From positions 2,119,001 to 2,183,000 of the forward strand of contig NZ_CP115543.1 of the NCBI RefSeq assembly GCF_031834615.1: a DNA stretch of 64,000 nt, read 5' to 3'. How positions within the stretch are numbered: position 1 is the stretch's first letter; every line of letters begins with the position of its first letter. Source of the stretch: Stenotrophomonas aracearum. Lineage in GTDB: Bacteria > Pseudomonadota > Gammaproteobacteria > Xanthomonadales > Xanthomonadaceae. Shown one piece after another: positions 10,726-19,773 of the stretch. The position numbers and the translations under genes are program-made. The notes under the pieces were generated by a model that saw only the letters and a list, made by a program, of their open reading frames with translations, did not search any database and was not told the origin of the DNA.

Positions 10726-13719
10726 ATGGCTACCCTTCACGAGACCGCCTACCCGCGACTGAAGCCTGATCCTACCGCCAAGGAACTGGAGGAGATCTAC
10801 ACCCCGAGCGCCGCTGAGATTGCATTTGCCAAGCAGCTGACCACCCAGCCGGGTCCGCAGCTGGCGGTACTGATCCATCTAAAGCTCTTCCAACGCTTAG
10901 GCTACTTCACGCTGTTGGCGGAGGTACCTGAGCGGATCCGGCAGCACATCGCCAAGGCCGCCCGTCTCGGGCGTGTGCTGGCCTCTGACCAGCTCGATCG
11001 CTATGACAGCTCTGGCAGCAAACGCCGGCACATGCCGCAGCTTCGGCAGTTCATTGGGGTACGCCCGTTGGACAAATCTGGGTTGTCTTGGCTGGACACA
11101 GTGGCCACCGCCGCAGCCCAGACCAAGCACACCATCCCGGACATCGTGAACGTCCTGCTCGAAGAGCTGGTGCACCATCGCTACGAGCTACCAGGCTTCC
11201 GGACCCTTGAGATGGCCGCTATCGGGGCGCGCGAACGGGTCAACCTGGGCTACTACCGCAGTATCAGCCACGCACTGACGCCTGCCACGCGCACGCTGAT
11301 TGATGAGCTACTGCGCGCACCGGAAGGATCCAAATTTACCGGCTGGCATTCGCTCAAGCGCGAGCCTGGCCGGCCGACCAACAAAGAGGTCCGGTTCTAT
11401 CTGCAGCACATCCGTATGCTGCAGCAGTTGGCGGAGCAACTGCCTCCAATCGATGTACCGGTCCCCAAGCTCAAGCAATTCCGTGCAATGGCCCGGGCGT
11501 ATGACGCCAGCGAGTTGGCCGAATTGGGTGAGGACAAGCGCTATGCGCTGGCCACCATCTTCATCCGCGCCCAGCATGCCAAGACATTAGACGATGCGGC
11601 AGAGTTGTTCATCAAGCAGGTGCGCGGGCTGGAGAACACCGCGCAGCAGAAGCTGCTGGCCTATCAGCTCGAACATGCCAAACGCGCCGACTTCCTCATC
11701 GGCCAGCTCAAGGAGATCCTGCAGGCCTACCAGCTCGACGGCAGCGATAGCCAGCGCGTGGACGCGATCGACAATAGTCTGGAAGCGGAAGTGTCCACCT
11801 TGCTGGCCGAATGCGAAGAACATATGGCCTACGCAGGGAAAAACTACCTGCCTTTCATGCTGCAACCTTACGGCGCGGTCAGGCCGCTGCTGTTCAATGG
11901 GCTGGAGCTCATGAACTTGCGGGCGACCAGCCACGACGCCGGCATGGAGCCGCTGATCGCAGCGGTGCTCTCGCTGCGCAACCAGCGCCGTGAGCTGATC
12001 GAGGTCGCCTCCCTCGGTTTGGACCCGGAAAAGGACTTTGACTGGATGTCCAAGCTCTGGCGTCAGCACGTGTTCGGCAAGCGGGCCAGTGCAGCCGGCG
12101 CCGGCTGGATGCACCGTAAGTACTTCGAGCTGGCCGTGCTGGTGCAGGTCAAGGACGAACTGAAGTCCGGAGATCTCTTCATTCCCAGCAGCGAACGGTT
12201 TGATGACTACCGTGAGCAGCTGGTCGATGAAGCCACCTTGGCCCAGGAACTGGAAGCCTACGGCCAGGTGTCAGGCCTGCCCACCGACGCCGAGTCTTTC
12301 GTGGCGGGGTTGCGCGCACAATTGACGGCTTTGGCCGATGAGGTCGACGCGCGTTTCCCGGAGAACGTTCATGCGGACATCCTGGATGGGCGCCTGGTGC
12401 TGCGGAAGGGGCAACGGGCCGAAGTCTCCAGCGCGATTACCACCGTGGATCGCCTCATCGCCGAACGACTCCCAGAGTCCAGCATCGTAGATGTCCTGAT
12501 CGATGCCAGCCAATGGCTGGACCTGCACCGTTTTTTCCGCCCGATCGCCGGGACCGAGAGCCAAGTCGAAGATCTGCCCCGACGCGTGATCACCACGCTA
12601 TTTTGCTATGGCTGCAACCTGGGGCCGACGCAGACGGCGCGGTCGATCAAGGGCTTCAGCCGGCGCCAGGTCGCTTGGCTCAACCTGAAATACGTGACCG
12701 AGGATGTGCTTGAGAAGGCCATCGTAGAGGTCATCAATACCTACAACAAATTTGACCTGCCTGGCTATTGGGGCAGCGGTAAGAGCGCGTCAGCAGATGG
12801 CACCAAGTGGAGCGTCTACGAAGACAACCTGCTGTCGGAGTACCACATCCGGTACGGCGGCTATGGCGGCATCGGCTACTACCATGTGTCCGACAAATAC
12901 GTGGCGCTGTTCAGCCACTTCATTCCCTGTGGCGTGCACGAGGGCATCTACATCCTGGACGGCCTGTTGGCCAACACTTCCGACATCCAGCCTGAGATCG
13001 TCCATGGCGACACGCAGGCCCAAAGCTATCCGGTCTTCGGCTTGGCCCACATGCTGGGCATCCAGCTGATGCCCAGAATCCGAAACATCAAGGACCTGAC
13101 ATTCTTCCGGCCCGAACCGGGCAGGGCCTATAAAAACATCCAGGCACTGTTCGGGGACAGCATCGACTGGCAACTGATCGCCACCCATCTTCACGACATG
13201 CTGCGGGTGGTGATCTCAATCCGATTGGGCAAGATCACCGCGTCCTCGATCCTGCGCCGGCTGGGCACCTACAGCCGGAAGAACAAGCTGTACTTCGCAT
13301 TCCGGGAACTTGGCAAGGCCGTCCGAACGCTGTTCTTGCTTCGCTACATTGATGACAACGAGATCCGCAAAACGATCAATGCCGCGACCAACAAGAGCGA
13401 GGAATACAACGGCTTCGTGAAGTGGGTCTTCTTTGGCAGCCAAGGGATCATCGCTGAGAACGTCCAACACGAGCAGCGCAAGATCATCAAGTACAGCCAG
13501 CTGGTGGCCAACATGATCATCCTCCACAACGTGGAGGGTATGAGCCGGACGTTGGCTGAGATGCGGAAGGAGGGGATCGAACTGACGCCCGAGATCCTGG
13601 CCGGTCTGTCGCCTTATCGGACCAGCCACATCAATCGCTTCGGCGATTACCACCTGGATCTTGAAAGGGAAGTGGCGCCGCTGAGCTACACAGCCAAGGT
13701 GCTTGAACAGACCCCATAG
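10726..13719 (+). CDS. tnpA: Tn3-family DDE transposase
   Basis: The 997-residue protein has the normal length for Tn3 TnpA. The N-terminal DUF4158-like DNA-binding region (about 1-170) is followed by a helical region and the catalytic C-terminal domain from about residue 600. The catalytic triad is visible as ASADGTKW, VHGDTQAQSY and KSEEYNGFVKW, with GYYHVSDKYVALFSHFIP between. It is intact and catalyses replicative transposition. It lies directly downstream of the broken tyrosine recombinase, so any new cointegrates would have to be resolved by host recombination or a recombinase from elsewhere. Confidence 0.95.
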   Translation: MATLHETAYPRLKPDPTAKELEEIYTPSAAEIAFAKQLTTQPGPQLAVLIHLKLFQRLGYFTLLAEVPERIRQHIAKAARLGRVLASDQLDRYDSSGSKRRHMPQLRQFIGVRPLDKSGLSWLDTVATAAAQTKHTIPDIVNVLLEELVHHRYELPGFRTLEMAAIGARERVNLGYYRSISHALTPATRTLIDELLRAPEGSKFTGWHSLKREPGRPTNKEVRFYLQHIRMLQQLAEQLPPIDVPVPKLKQFRAMARAYDASELAELGEDKRYALATIFIRAQHAKTLDDAAELFIKQVRGLENTAQQKLLAYQLEHAKRADFLIGQLKEILQAYQLDGSDSQRVDAIDNSLEAEVSTLLAECEEHMAYAGKNYLPFMLQPYGAVRPLLFNGLELMNLRATSHDAGMEPLIAAVLSLRNQRRELIEVASLGLDPEKDFDWMSKLWRQHVFGKRASAAGAGWMHRKYFELAVLVQVKDELKSGDLFIPSSERFDDYREQLVDEATLAQELEAYGQVSGLPTDAESFVAGLRAQLTALADEVDARFPENVHADILDGRLVLRKGQRAEVSSAITTVDRLIAERLPESSIVDVLIDASQWLDLHRFFRPIAGTESQVEDLPRRVITTLFCYGCNLGPTQTARSIKGFSRRQVAWLNLKYVTEDVLEKAIVEVINTYNKFDLPGYWGSGKSASADGTKWSVYEDNLLSEYHIRYGGYGGIGYYHVSDKYVALFSHFIPCGVHEGIYILDGLLANTSDIQPEIVHGDTQAQSYPVFGLAHMLGIQLMPRIRNIKDLTFFRPEPGRAYKNIQALFGDSIDWQLIATHLHDMLRVVISIRLGKITASSILRRLGTYSRKNKLYFAFRELGKAVRTLFLLRYIDDNEIRKTINAATNKSEEYNGFVKWVFFGSQGIIAENVQHEQRKIIKYSQLVANMIILHNVEGMSRTLAEMRKEGIELTPEILAGLSPYRTSHINRFGDYHLDLEREVAPLSYTAKVLEQTP

Positions 13720-13769
13720 ATGGGGAGAACCTGCCCGAGAGACGAGCAATCAACCTTGAAATTCAGTCG

Positions 13770-13807
13770 CTTAGGCAGCTTTTGGCCCTGTACGTAATGA
13801 TTCCCTG
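13770..13807. repeat. Candidate right terminal inverted repeat of the Tn3-family element
   Basis: Read on the minus strand this starts CAGGGAATC, passes through ATTACGTACAGGG and ends GCCTAAG. It lies 50 bp after the tnpA stop, a normal distance for a Tn3 end. Confidence 0.4.
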
Positions 13808-13850
13808 CCGACCATCTAATCCGCATGGGCTCTGTAGGAAACAGTACACA

Positions 13851-14771
13851 ATGCGCGGATCCGACTTTGCCGAGTTGAAGGCCTTCGTGGCCGTCGTGGA
13901 GCGCCAGAGCTTTGCCCGCGCCGCCGAGCATCTGGGGGTATCGCCGTCGGCCCTGAGCCAGACCATCCGTCAGTTGGAACGCCGGATCGGCGCTCGGCTG
14001 CTCAACCGCACGACCCGAAGCGTGGCGACGTCGGCGAGTGGCGAACTGCTTTACCGGCGGATCGCGCCGCTGTTCCGGGACCTTGCCGGTGCAGTTGCCG
14101 AGGCCAGTGAGGCGACGGGACAGATGAGCGGCACGCTGCGCATCAACACACTGGGAATCGCAGCCAGGTCTGTCATTGGACCCAGGCTCTCGCGCTTCCA
14201 CCAAGCCCATCCCGACGTCGTGCTGGACATCGTGGTGGACGACGCGCTTACCGACATTGTTCATGGGCGATTCGACGCGGGCATCCGCGTAGGTGGCCAG
14301 CTTGAGAAAGACATGATCGCGGTCCGCCTTACGCCTGACCTGAAGATGATAGCCGTGGCCGCTCCGGAATACCTGGCAAGGTGCGGAACACCCACGTCGC
14401 CTGCCGACCTGCACCAGCATGCCTGCATCAACTGGAGGCTTCAGGCAGACGGCAGGCAGTATCGCTGGGAGTTCAAGAAGCGGGGGCAGCGCCTGGATGT
14501 CGCGGTGGAAGGTCCGGTCGTCACCAATCATGCTGACATCGGCATCGCGGCCGCACTGGGCGGACTCGGCATCGCCTATCACTTCGAGCAGGATGGCGTG
14601 GCCGAGCATATTGCCCAAGGGCGGCTGGTCCAGGTGCTTGCGGATTGGACGGTGTCGCGGCCTGGGCTGTTCCTTTACTACCCGAATAGACAACATCGAC
14701 CCGCCCTGCTCGGAGCGTTGATCGACTGCCTGCTGGACAAAGGCGTGTTTGCTGAGGTCCAGGAAGCATAA
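13851..14771 (+). CDS. LysR-family transcriptional regulator
   Basis: The 306-residue protein has an N-terminal winged helix-turn-helix (residues 5-65, FVAVVERQSFARAAEHLGVS then ALSQTIRQLERRIGARLL) and a LysR substrate-binding domain from about 90. ATG 13851 has an AGGAA site 10 bases upstream. An in-frame upstream ATG at 13782 falls in the transposon end and is unlikely. It lies just outside the transposon's right end. There is no divergent partner that would suggest a target, so effector and regulon are unknown. Confidence 0.85.
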   Translation: MRGSDFAELKAFVAVVERQSFARAAEHLGVSPSALSQTIRQLERRIGARLLNRTTRSVATSASGELLYRRIAPLFRDLAGAVAEASEATGQMSGTLRINTLGIAARSVIGPRLSRFHQAHPDVVLDIVVDDALTDIVHGRFDAGIRVGGQLEKDMIAVRLTPDLKMIAVAAPEYLARCGTPTSPADLHQHACINWRLQADGRQYRWEFKKRGQRLDVAVEGPVVTNHADIGIAAALGGLGIAYHFEQDGVAEHIAQGRLVQVLADWTVSRPGLFLYYPNRQHRPALLGALIDCLLDKGVFAEVQEA

Positions 14772-14850
14772 GTCGAAGAGCCCGGCTCCCGACCGGGGGC
14801 GCCTGGGCTTCATCAAATGGCCGCAGAGCCCTTCCCGAGGATCCCGCCGG

Positions 14851-15213
14851 CTATACCCCGAGCATCTCAATGATCGCTTGGGCCATCTTTCTTTTTCGAG
14901 GGGACAGGCGCCTGATCAGGGAAAGAATGGTTCCCTCAAGCTCATTCTGGACGTGGTCCGCATTCATCTGCACGGCCGCGTCGAGTCCTTCTCCGTCAGT
15001 CGAGGACAGCCCGCGTCCAGTGGCCAACCACTCGAACCGTACTCGAGTGATGACTGCAATCTGCGCAAGGTGGGATACGCATGGCGTCGTGCCCTTCGGA
15101 CACTCCCACTGGGCTACGGCGCTGCGTTTAACCCCGGCTTCTTTCGCCAGTTGCGACTGAGAGAGCCCTGCTCTCGTCCTTGCTGCCCGGATTCGGTCCG
15201 ACATCGCCCACAT
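14851..15213 (-). CDS. XRE-family helix-turn-helix regulator
   Basis: The 120-residue protein has a Cro/C1-type helix-turn-helix at residues 5-62 (IRAARTRAGLSQSQLAKEAG, VKRSAVAQWE, RFEWLATGRG). Its charged C-terminal helix ends in SPRKRKMAQAIIEML. ATG 15213 is preceded by AGGGGGA, and an alternative ATG is at 15204. Stand-alone XRE proteins of this size repress phage genes, toxin-antitoxin pairs or their own promoter. No partner gene is visible, so the target is unknown. Confidence 0.75.
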   Translation of the reverse strand: MWAMSDRIRAARTRAGLSQSQLAKEAGVKRSAVAQWECPKGTTPCVSHLAQIAVITRVRFEWLATGRGLSSTDGEGLDAAVQMNADHVQNELEGTILSLIRRLSPRKRKMAQAIIEMLGV

Positions 15214-15384
15214 CGCAGTCCCCCTGCTTATCCCTTTGCATTGGATACCTCAAAACTTTCCGAAGATTCTGAAAACCTCGCAGAACAACGGATTCCAAGA
15301 ATATCGGCCAGCGCCCCGGAATATGAAGGGGCTGCGGGAATAGAGGCGATCCCAGCACGCGAGTTTCTCGCTACTCGAATCTGG

Positions 15385-16008
15385 TCACGGCACGCCGTTG
15401 TCAACGTGCTGGGCAAAGCCGGCACGACGCCCGAGGCGAGCAAACCACGCTTCCACAGCCGGAAGATCAGGCTTGTCACCTGGGGTCATCCGCCAACGCT
15501 GGGTCGACAGGCCAAGCACGATGTCGGCCAGTGTGAAGGAAGCGCCGACGACATGGGCGCCGGTGTGGGCGAGCTGGTGATCCAGCAGCCCCATCAACGC
15601 ATTCCACCGGCCCATGCTTGCGTCCGCCACCGGGCCGTCCGGGTAGTCAGGGTGCCTTCGCACGCGGGACATGAATGCGCCCCGCCACGCCGAATTCAGA
15701 TCGGTCGCCTGCCAGTCCATCCATTGCTCAACGAGCGCCCGTGCCCGCGGATCGGCCGGAAGCAGGTCATGGCGCTGGGCACGGGCGGCCAGGTAGCGGC
15801 AGATGCTGTTGGATTCCCACAGCGCGAAGTCGCCGTCAAGCAATACCGGCACCTGCCCGTTGGGATTGATTCTGCAGAGGCGTGCATTGAAGTCGGCGTC
15901 CGAAGAAGGGTCGCCACCAACGTGGCGATACTTGAGCTCCAGCTCCTCGCACAGCCACAGCACCTTGCGAACGTTGATCGAAGTGGACTTCCCGTAAAGC
16001 TCCAACAT
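15385..16008 (-). CDS. Glutathione S-transferase family protein
   Basis: The 207-residue protein has a thioredoxin-like N-terminal domain (1-78: LELYGKSTSINVRKVLW, GQVPVLLDGDFALWESNSI) and an all-helical C-terminal domain (about 88-200), the usual GST size. NGQVPVL carries the cis-proline and WESNSI the glutathione-binding Glu-Ser. Start 16008 has GGAAGG upstream; in-frame codons further up give no GST-like residues. It probably conjugates glutathione to electrophiles in the cytosol; the substrate is unknown. Confidence 0.85.
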   Translation of the reverse strand: MLELYGKSTSINVRKVLWLCEELELKYRHVGGDPSSDADFNARLCRINPNGQVPVLLDGDFALWESNSICRYLAARAQRHDLLPADPRARALVEQWMDWQATDLNSAWRGAFMSRVRRHPDYPDGPVADASMGRWNALMGLLDHQLAHTGAHVVGASFTLADIVLGLSTQRWRMTPGDKPDLPAVEAWFARLGRRAGFAQHVDNGVP

Positions 16009-16155
16009 ATAGCCTTCCGTAGCAATCGCTGAGATCGATAAGCCTACAACAGCTGTTCTAGTCGCCAATGACCTCTGAGTCGGAAAGCGGAGGTGCTGCT
16101 CACGTTGGTGTCGAGGAAACTACCTGCGCCTGGCTACCAGGTCCACCAGTACGTC

Positions 16156-16812
16156 TCAATGCCCGGCCAAAGCGTTGATCTCCGCGCATTCCACCACTGC
16201 CGGGGGCTGTGCTTGCGACGCCAGTGCGATCATAGCCCGGCCTATAGCCTCATTGCTCGTCACCATCGAGGGGGCCATGTGCTCGGCCATCTTCATCAGC
16301 GGGCCACCCAGAAGGTAGAGCGGCTTCAATGCGCCGTGGCGGGTTCCGGTATGTTCGACCGGCCTTACCCCGCCCGGCCGGAGCATCACGGTACGTATGG
16401 GCAGCGCCCCCAGTGCCTGCTCGGTTTCGCCCTTGATCCGCAGCGGCATGACCCGGCTGATTGGGTCCGCATAGACACCCGACACGTAAAGGAAACAACC
16501 CGCTGGGTTTGCCTCGGCCCAGGCTCGGGCGACCGCGAGGGTGACCTCCAGCGTGACGTGCCGGTACTCCTCTTCAGGCGTGCCGACCGGCGGTGCGCCT
16601 GCGCAGTAGAAGCAGGCATCGAAACCTGAAAGGCGGTCGGCAATCGTGGCGGCCTGCATGAAGTCAGGAAGCACAATCTCGTCCTTGCCCGGGCCCGCGC
16701 CGCCTGTTTTGCGAACCAGTGCCGTCATCCGCTCAACCTCCGCCGAGGCCGCGCAGGCACGCACCACGCCCTGCCCAACAAGCCCACTCGCACCGGTCAC
16801 CAGAACTTTCAT
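16156..16812 (-). CDS. NAD(P)-binding Rossmann-fold protein (epimerase/NmrA-like)
   Basis: The 218-residue protein starts MKVLVTGASGLVGQGVV, a nucleotide-binding TGxxGxxG fold, and contains FDACFYCAGA and FLYVSGVYAD. It is short for an extended SDR and lacks a clear YxxxK pair, so it is closer to the atypical SDRs that act as reductases or redox sensors. Its first bases and the upstream 20 bp recur at about 21103-21130, where a truncated copy lies. Function is not assigned further. Confidence 0.7.
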   Translation of the reverse strand: MKVLVTGASGLVGQGVVRACAASAEVERMTALVRKTGGAGPGKDEIVLPDFMQAATIADRLSGFDACFYCAGAPPVGTPEEEYRHVTLEVTLAVARAWAEANPAGCFLYVSGVYADPISRVMPLRIKGETEQALGALPIRTVMLRPGGVRPVEHTGTRHGALKPLYLLGGPLMKMAEHMAPSMVTSNEAIGRAMIALASQAQPPAVVECAEINALAGH

Positions 16813-17088
16813 GATCGAACCCTTTGCCGTATTGCCAAGTCGCGTTCGAGACTATCACCCGCATACGGTGAGGGTGTTGTGGCTGACCTCGAGCGTCCAA
16901 AACATGCGCTTTATCGGGGGCAACAGCGAGCGTCCCCAATCGTCCGCGGCCCGATCACGTCACGTTAACCCGGCGAATGGCAAACACGGTCTGATAGCCA
17001 TACCCATGCTCCGACAGGCGAACCGCGCATTTCACTACTAATGTGCGTCGCTTGGTTACCCAGGCCGTTTCTACAGAAGGGAACAGTT

Positions 17089-18591
17089 ATGGAAGCGCAG
17101 ATCTGCAACCAGGGTGATTCTCCACATCTGGCGCCAAAGGGAATGGCGCGACGCTGGATATGGGCAATCGTCGGCATGCTCTTGATCGTGGCAGGTTGCC
17201 AGCGGCAGCCATCGGACACCACCGCATCCGGCAATGGCGCTGCACCTGCCGCGCCCCCGTCGGCGCCGTCGCTCGAACAGGTGCGGGCGATCGCCAAGGA
17301 GGCCTACATCTACGGCTTCCCGATGGTGGACAGTTACCGCATCCAGCACTCGTATTTCGTGGACACGGCCAATCCCGAGTACAAGGGCGCCTGGAACCAG
17401 GTCCACAACACCGCGCGCGTCTACACGCCAGACGATAAGGCGATCCAGACGCCCAATTCCGACACGCCATACTCTCAGCTGGGCGTGGACCTTCGGACCG
17501 AGCCGCTGGTGATCACCGTGCCCCCGGTCGACAAGGGTCGCTACTTCTCGGCCCAGTTCATCGACATGTACACCTACAACTTCGCCTACGTCGGCACCCG
17601 GGCCACCGGTAACGACGGCGGCAGCTTCCTGCTCGCCGGGCCGGGCTGGAAGGGCGAAACCCCGCCCGGGATCAAGGACGTGATCCGCTCCGAAACCGAG
17701 CTCGCTTTCATCCTGTTCCGCACCCAGTTGCTCGGCGCCGACGACATCGACAACGTCAAGAAGATCCAGGCCGGATACAAGGTGCAGCCGCTGTCGGCAT
17801 TCCTGGGCACGCCAGCGCCCCCTCCGGCGCCGACGATCGACTTCATCGCCCCGCTCACGCCCGAACAGCAGAAGACTTCGCCGGAGTTCTTCGCCATCCT
17901 CAACTTCCTCTTGCAGTTTGCCCCGACCGATCCGAGCGAGGTCGCACTGCGCGAGCGCTTCGCAAGCATCGGTATCGAGCCGGGCAAGCCGTTCGACGTT
18001 GCGAGCATGCCTGCCGATCGGCGCCAAGCGATTCAGCAGGGCATGGCCGACGCGTGGAAGGCCTTCTCTGACCACAAGACCAATGATATCGACACCGGCA
18101 AGGCGAGCAGCGCCGACTCCTTCGGTACCCGCGAATACCTGAAGAACAATTACATGGAGCGGATGAGCGGCGCCGTGCTGGGCATCTATGGCAATTCCAA
18201 GGACGAGGCGTTGTACCCGGCGTACTTCGTCGATTCGGCAGGGCAGAAGCTCGACGGCAGGAATCGCTACACCCTGCGCTTCGCGCCGGGCCAGCTGCCG
18301 CCGGTGGACGCGTTCTGGTCGACCACGATGTACGAACTGCCGTCCAGCCTACTGGTTGCCAACCCGCTCGACCGCTACCTGATCAACTCGGCCATGCTCC
18401 CCTCACTCCAGAAGGACGCCGACGGCGGCATCACCCTCTACCTCCAGCACGAATCGCCAGGCAAGGCGCGGGAGTCCAACTGGCTGCCGGCACCGGCCGG
18501 ACCGTTCCTGGTGGCGATGCGCCTGTACCAGCCCAAGGCTGAAGCGCTCGACGGGCGCTGGAAGGCGCCGGCGCTCGAACGCACCCCGTAA
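17089..18591 (+). CDS. DUF1254/DUF1214 lipoprotein
   Basis: The 500-residue protein has a signal segment ending LLIVAGC, a lipobox with the cysteine about residue 37, so it is likely a lipoprotein. A low-complexity Ala/Pro linker leads to DUF1254 (about 60-200: IYGFPMVDSYR, QTPNSDTPYSQLGVDL) and DUF1214 near the C-terminus (RYTLRFAPGQLPPVDAFWS, ESNWLPAPAGPFLVAMRLY). ATG 17089 has AGAAGG upstream and is preferred to ATG 17041. The biochemical role of the family is not known. A related, shorter gene follows 40 bp downstream. Confidence 0.85.
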   Translation: MEAQICNQGDSPHLAPKGMARRWIWAIVGMLLIVAGCQRQPSDTTASGNGAAPAAPPSAPSLEQVRAIAKEAYIYGFPMVDSYRIQHSYFVDTANPEYKGAWNQVHNTARVYTPDDKAIQTPNSDTPYSQLGVDLRTEPLVITVPPVDKGRYFSAQFIDMYTYNFAYVGTRATGNDGGSFLLAGPGWKGETPPGIKDVIRSETELAFILFRTQLLGADDIDNVKKIQAGYKVQPLSAFLGTPAPPPAPTIDFIAPLTPEQQKTSPEFFAILNFLLQFAPTDPSEVALRERFASIGIEPGKPFDVASMPADRRQAIQQGMADAWKAFSDHKTNDIDTGKASSADSFGTREYLKNNYMERMSGAVLGIYGNSKDEALYPAYFVDSAGQKLDGRNRYTLRFAPGQLPPVDAFWSTTMYELPSSLLVANPLDRYLINSAMLPSLQKDADGGITLYLQHESPGKARESNWLPAPAGPFLVAMRLYQPKAEALDGRWKAPALERTP

Positions 18592-18630
18592 CCCACCCGT
18601 CATTTCGTCCTTCGACATAGGGAGATTGCG

Positions 18631-19757
18631 ATGTCAGGTATGCACGCGCACACCGCTCGTTCGAGCCTGCTGTTCCTGGCCGTGATTGTCGCGCTGGCGG
18701 GTGCCAACGCGACGCTGACCCGGTGGCGAAGCCGGCGGAATCGTCGGCGGGCGCTCCAGCCGCGGCCGCCCCTGCCGAACCTGGCCCGGCAACGCCTGAA
18801 CCAGGCAGCATCCCGGTCAATGCCGACAACTTCACGCGCGCGGAATCCGATCTGTACCTGAGCAACATCGTCAAGGAGAACGGTTTCGGCAAATTCTCCC
18901 ACCGACGGGAGGTGACCCCGATCGACAAGCAGAACGTGATCCGCCTGAATCGCGACACGTTGTACTCGGCGGCCGTGTTCGACCTGGATGCCGGCCCGGT
19001 GACCATCACCCTGCCCGACACGGGCCAGCGCTTCATGTCGATGCAGATCATCGACGAGGACCAGTACACCTCGCAGGTGATCTACACGCCGGGCCCGCAT
19101 ACGTTCACCCGCGAGGGCATCGGCACGCGCTACGTGGTCACCCCGCTGCGCATGCTGGTCGATCCGAACAAGCCGGAAGATGTGGAACAGGTGCATGCCC
19201 TGCAGGACGCGGTGAAGGTCGAGCAGCCTGGTGGCCCCGGCGCGTTCGATATCCCGAAATGGGATCCGGTGAGCCAGACCCGCGTGCGCGAGGCGCTGCT
19301 CGCCCTGGCGGCGGGCCTGCCCGATACACGGCGCAGTTTCGGCACCAAGGCCGAGGTCGACCCGGTGCGGCGGCTGATCTCTTCGGCGTCGGCCTGGGGT
19401 GGTAATCCGGACCGCGATGCGCTTTATCTCAACGCGACGCCGGCGAAGAACGACGGCACCACGGTGCATCGGTTGCACGTAACGGACGTACCCGTCGACG
19501 GCTTCTGGTCGATCAGCGTATACAACGCCAAGGGCTTTTTCGAAGCCAACCCGCAGAACGCGTACTCGATCAACAACGTCACCGCGAAGAAGAACGACGA
19601 CGGCTCCGTGGACGTGCAGTTTGGCGGCTGCGACGGCCAGGTATCCAACTGCCTGCCGATCACCGCGGGCTGGAACTACATGGTGCGCCTGTATCGGCCG
19701 AAGCAGGCGGCGCTGGACGGCACATGGACATTCCCGGAAGCGCAGCCGGTTCAGTAA
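18631..19757 (+). pseudogene. Second DUF1254/DUF1214 lipoprotein, frameshifted in its lipobox
   Basis: A frame from ATG 18631 (GGGAG site upstream) encodes a signal peptide, SSLLFLAVIVALAG. It then runs into nonsense, while the mature protein is in another frame from about 18720 to 19757. Restoring one base near 18703 gives LALAGCQRDADPVAKPAE, a perfect lipobox like that of the gene before it. The 340-residue mature part has DUF1254-like (VIRLNRDTLYSAAVFDLDAG) and DUF1214-like (VPVDGFWSISVYNAKGF) motifs. As given, it would not be exported. This is either a real frameshift or a one-base consensus error. Confidence 0.75.
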
Positions 19758-19773
19758 GCCTGCGTGGTATGAC

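Larger units (their letters stand above)
9204..13807 (+). mobile_element. Tn3-family transposon (tyrosine recombinase + TnpA)
   Basis: The element contains a tyrosine recombinase (9412-10701, broken by a stop) and a DDE transposase (10726-13719) in one direction. Candidate ends are at 9204-9240 and 13770-13807. Both read inward to CCTAAG, as Tn3-family repeats often do, but they match only in patches and I find no clear 5-bp target duplication. Exact borders are therefore uncertain. No passenger gene is seen between the ends. The 170-bp space between the left end and the recombinase holds a palindrome (9238-9255) that could belong to the resolution site. Confidence 0.7.
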
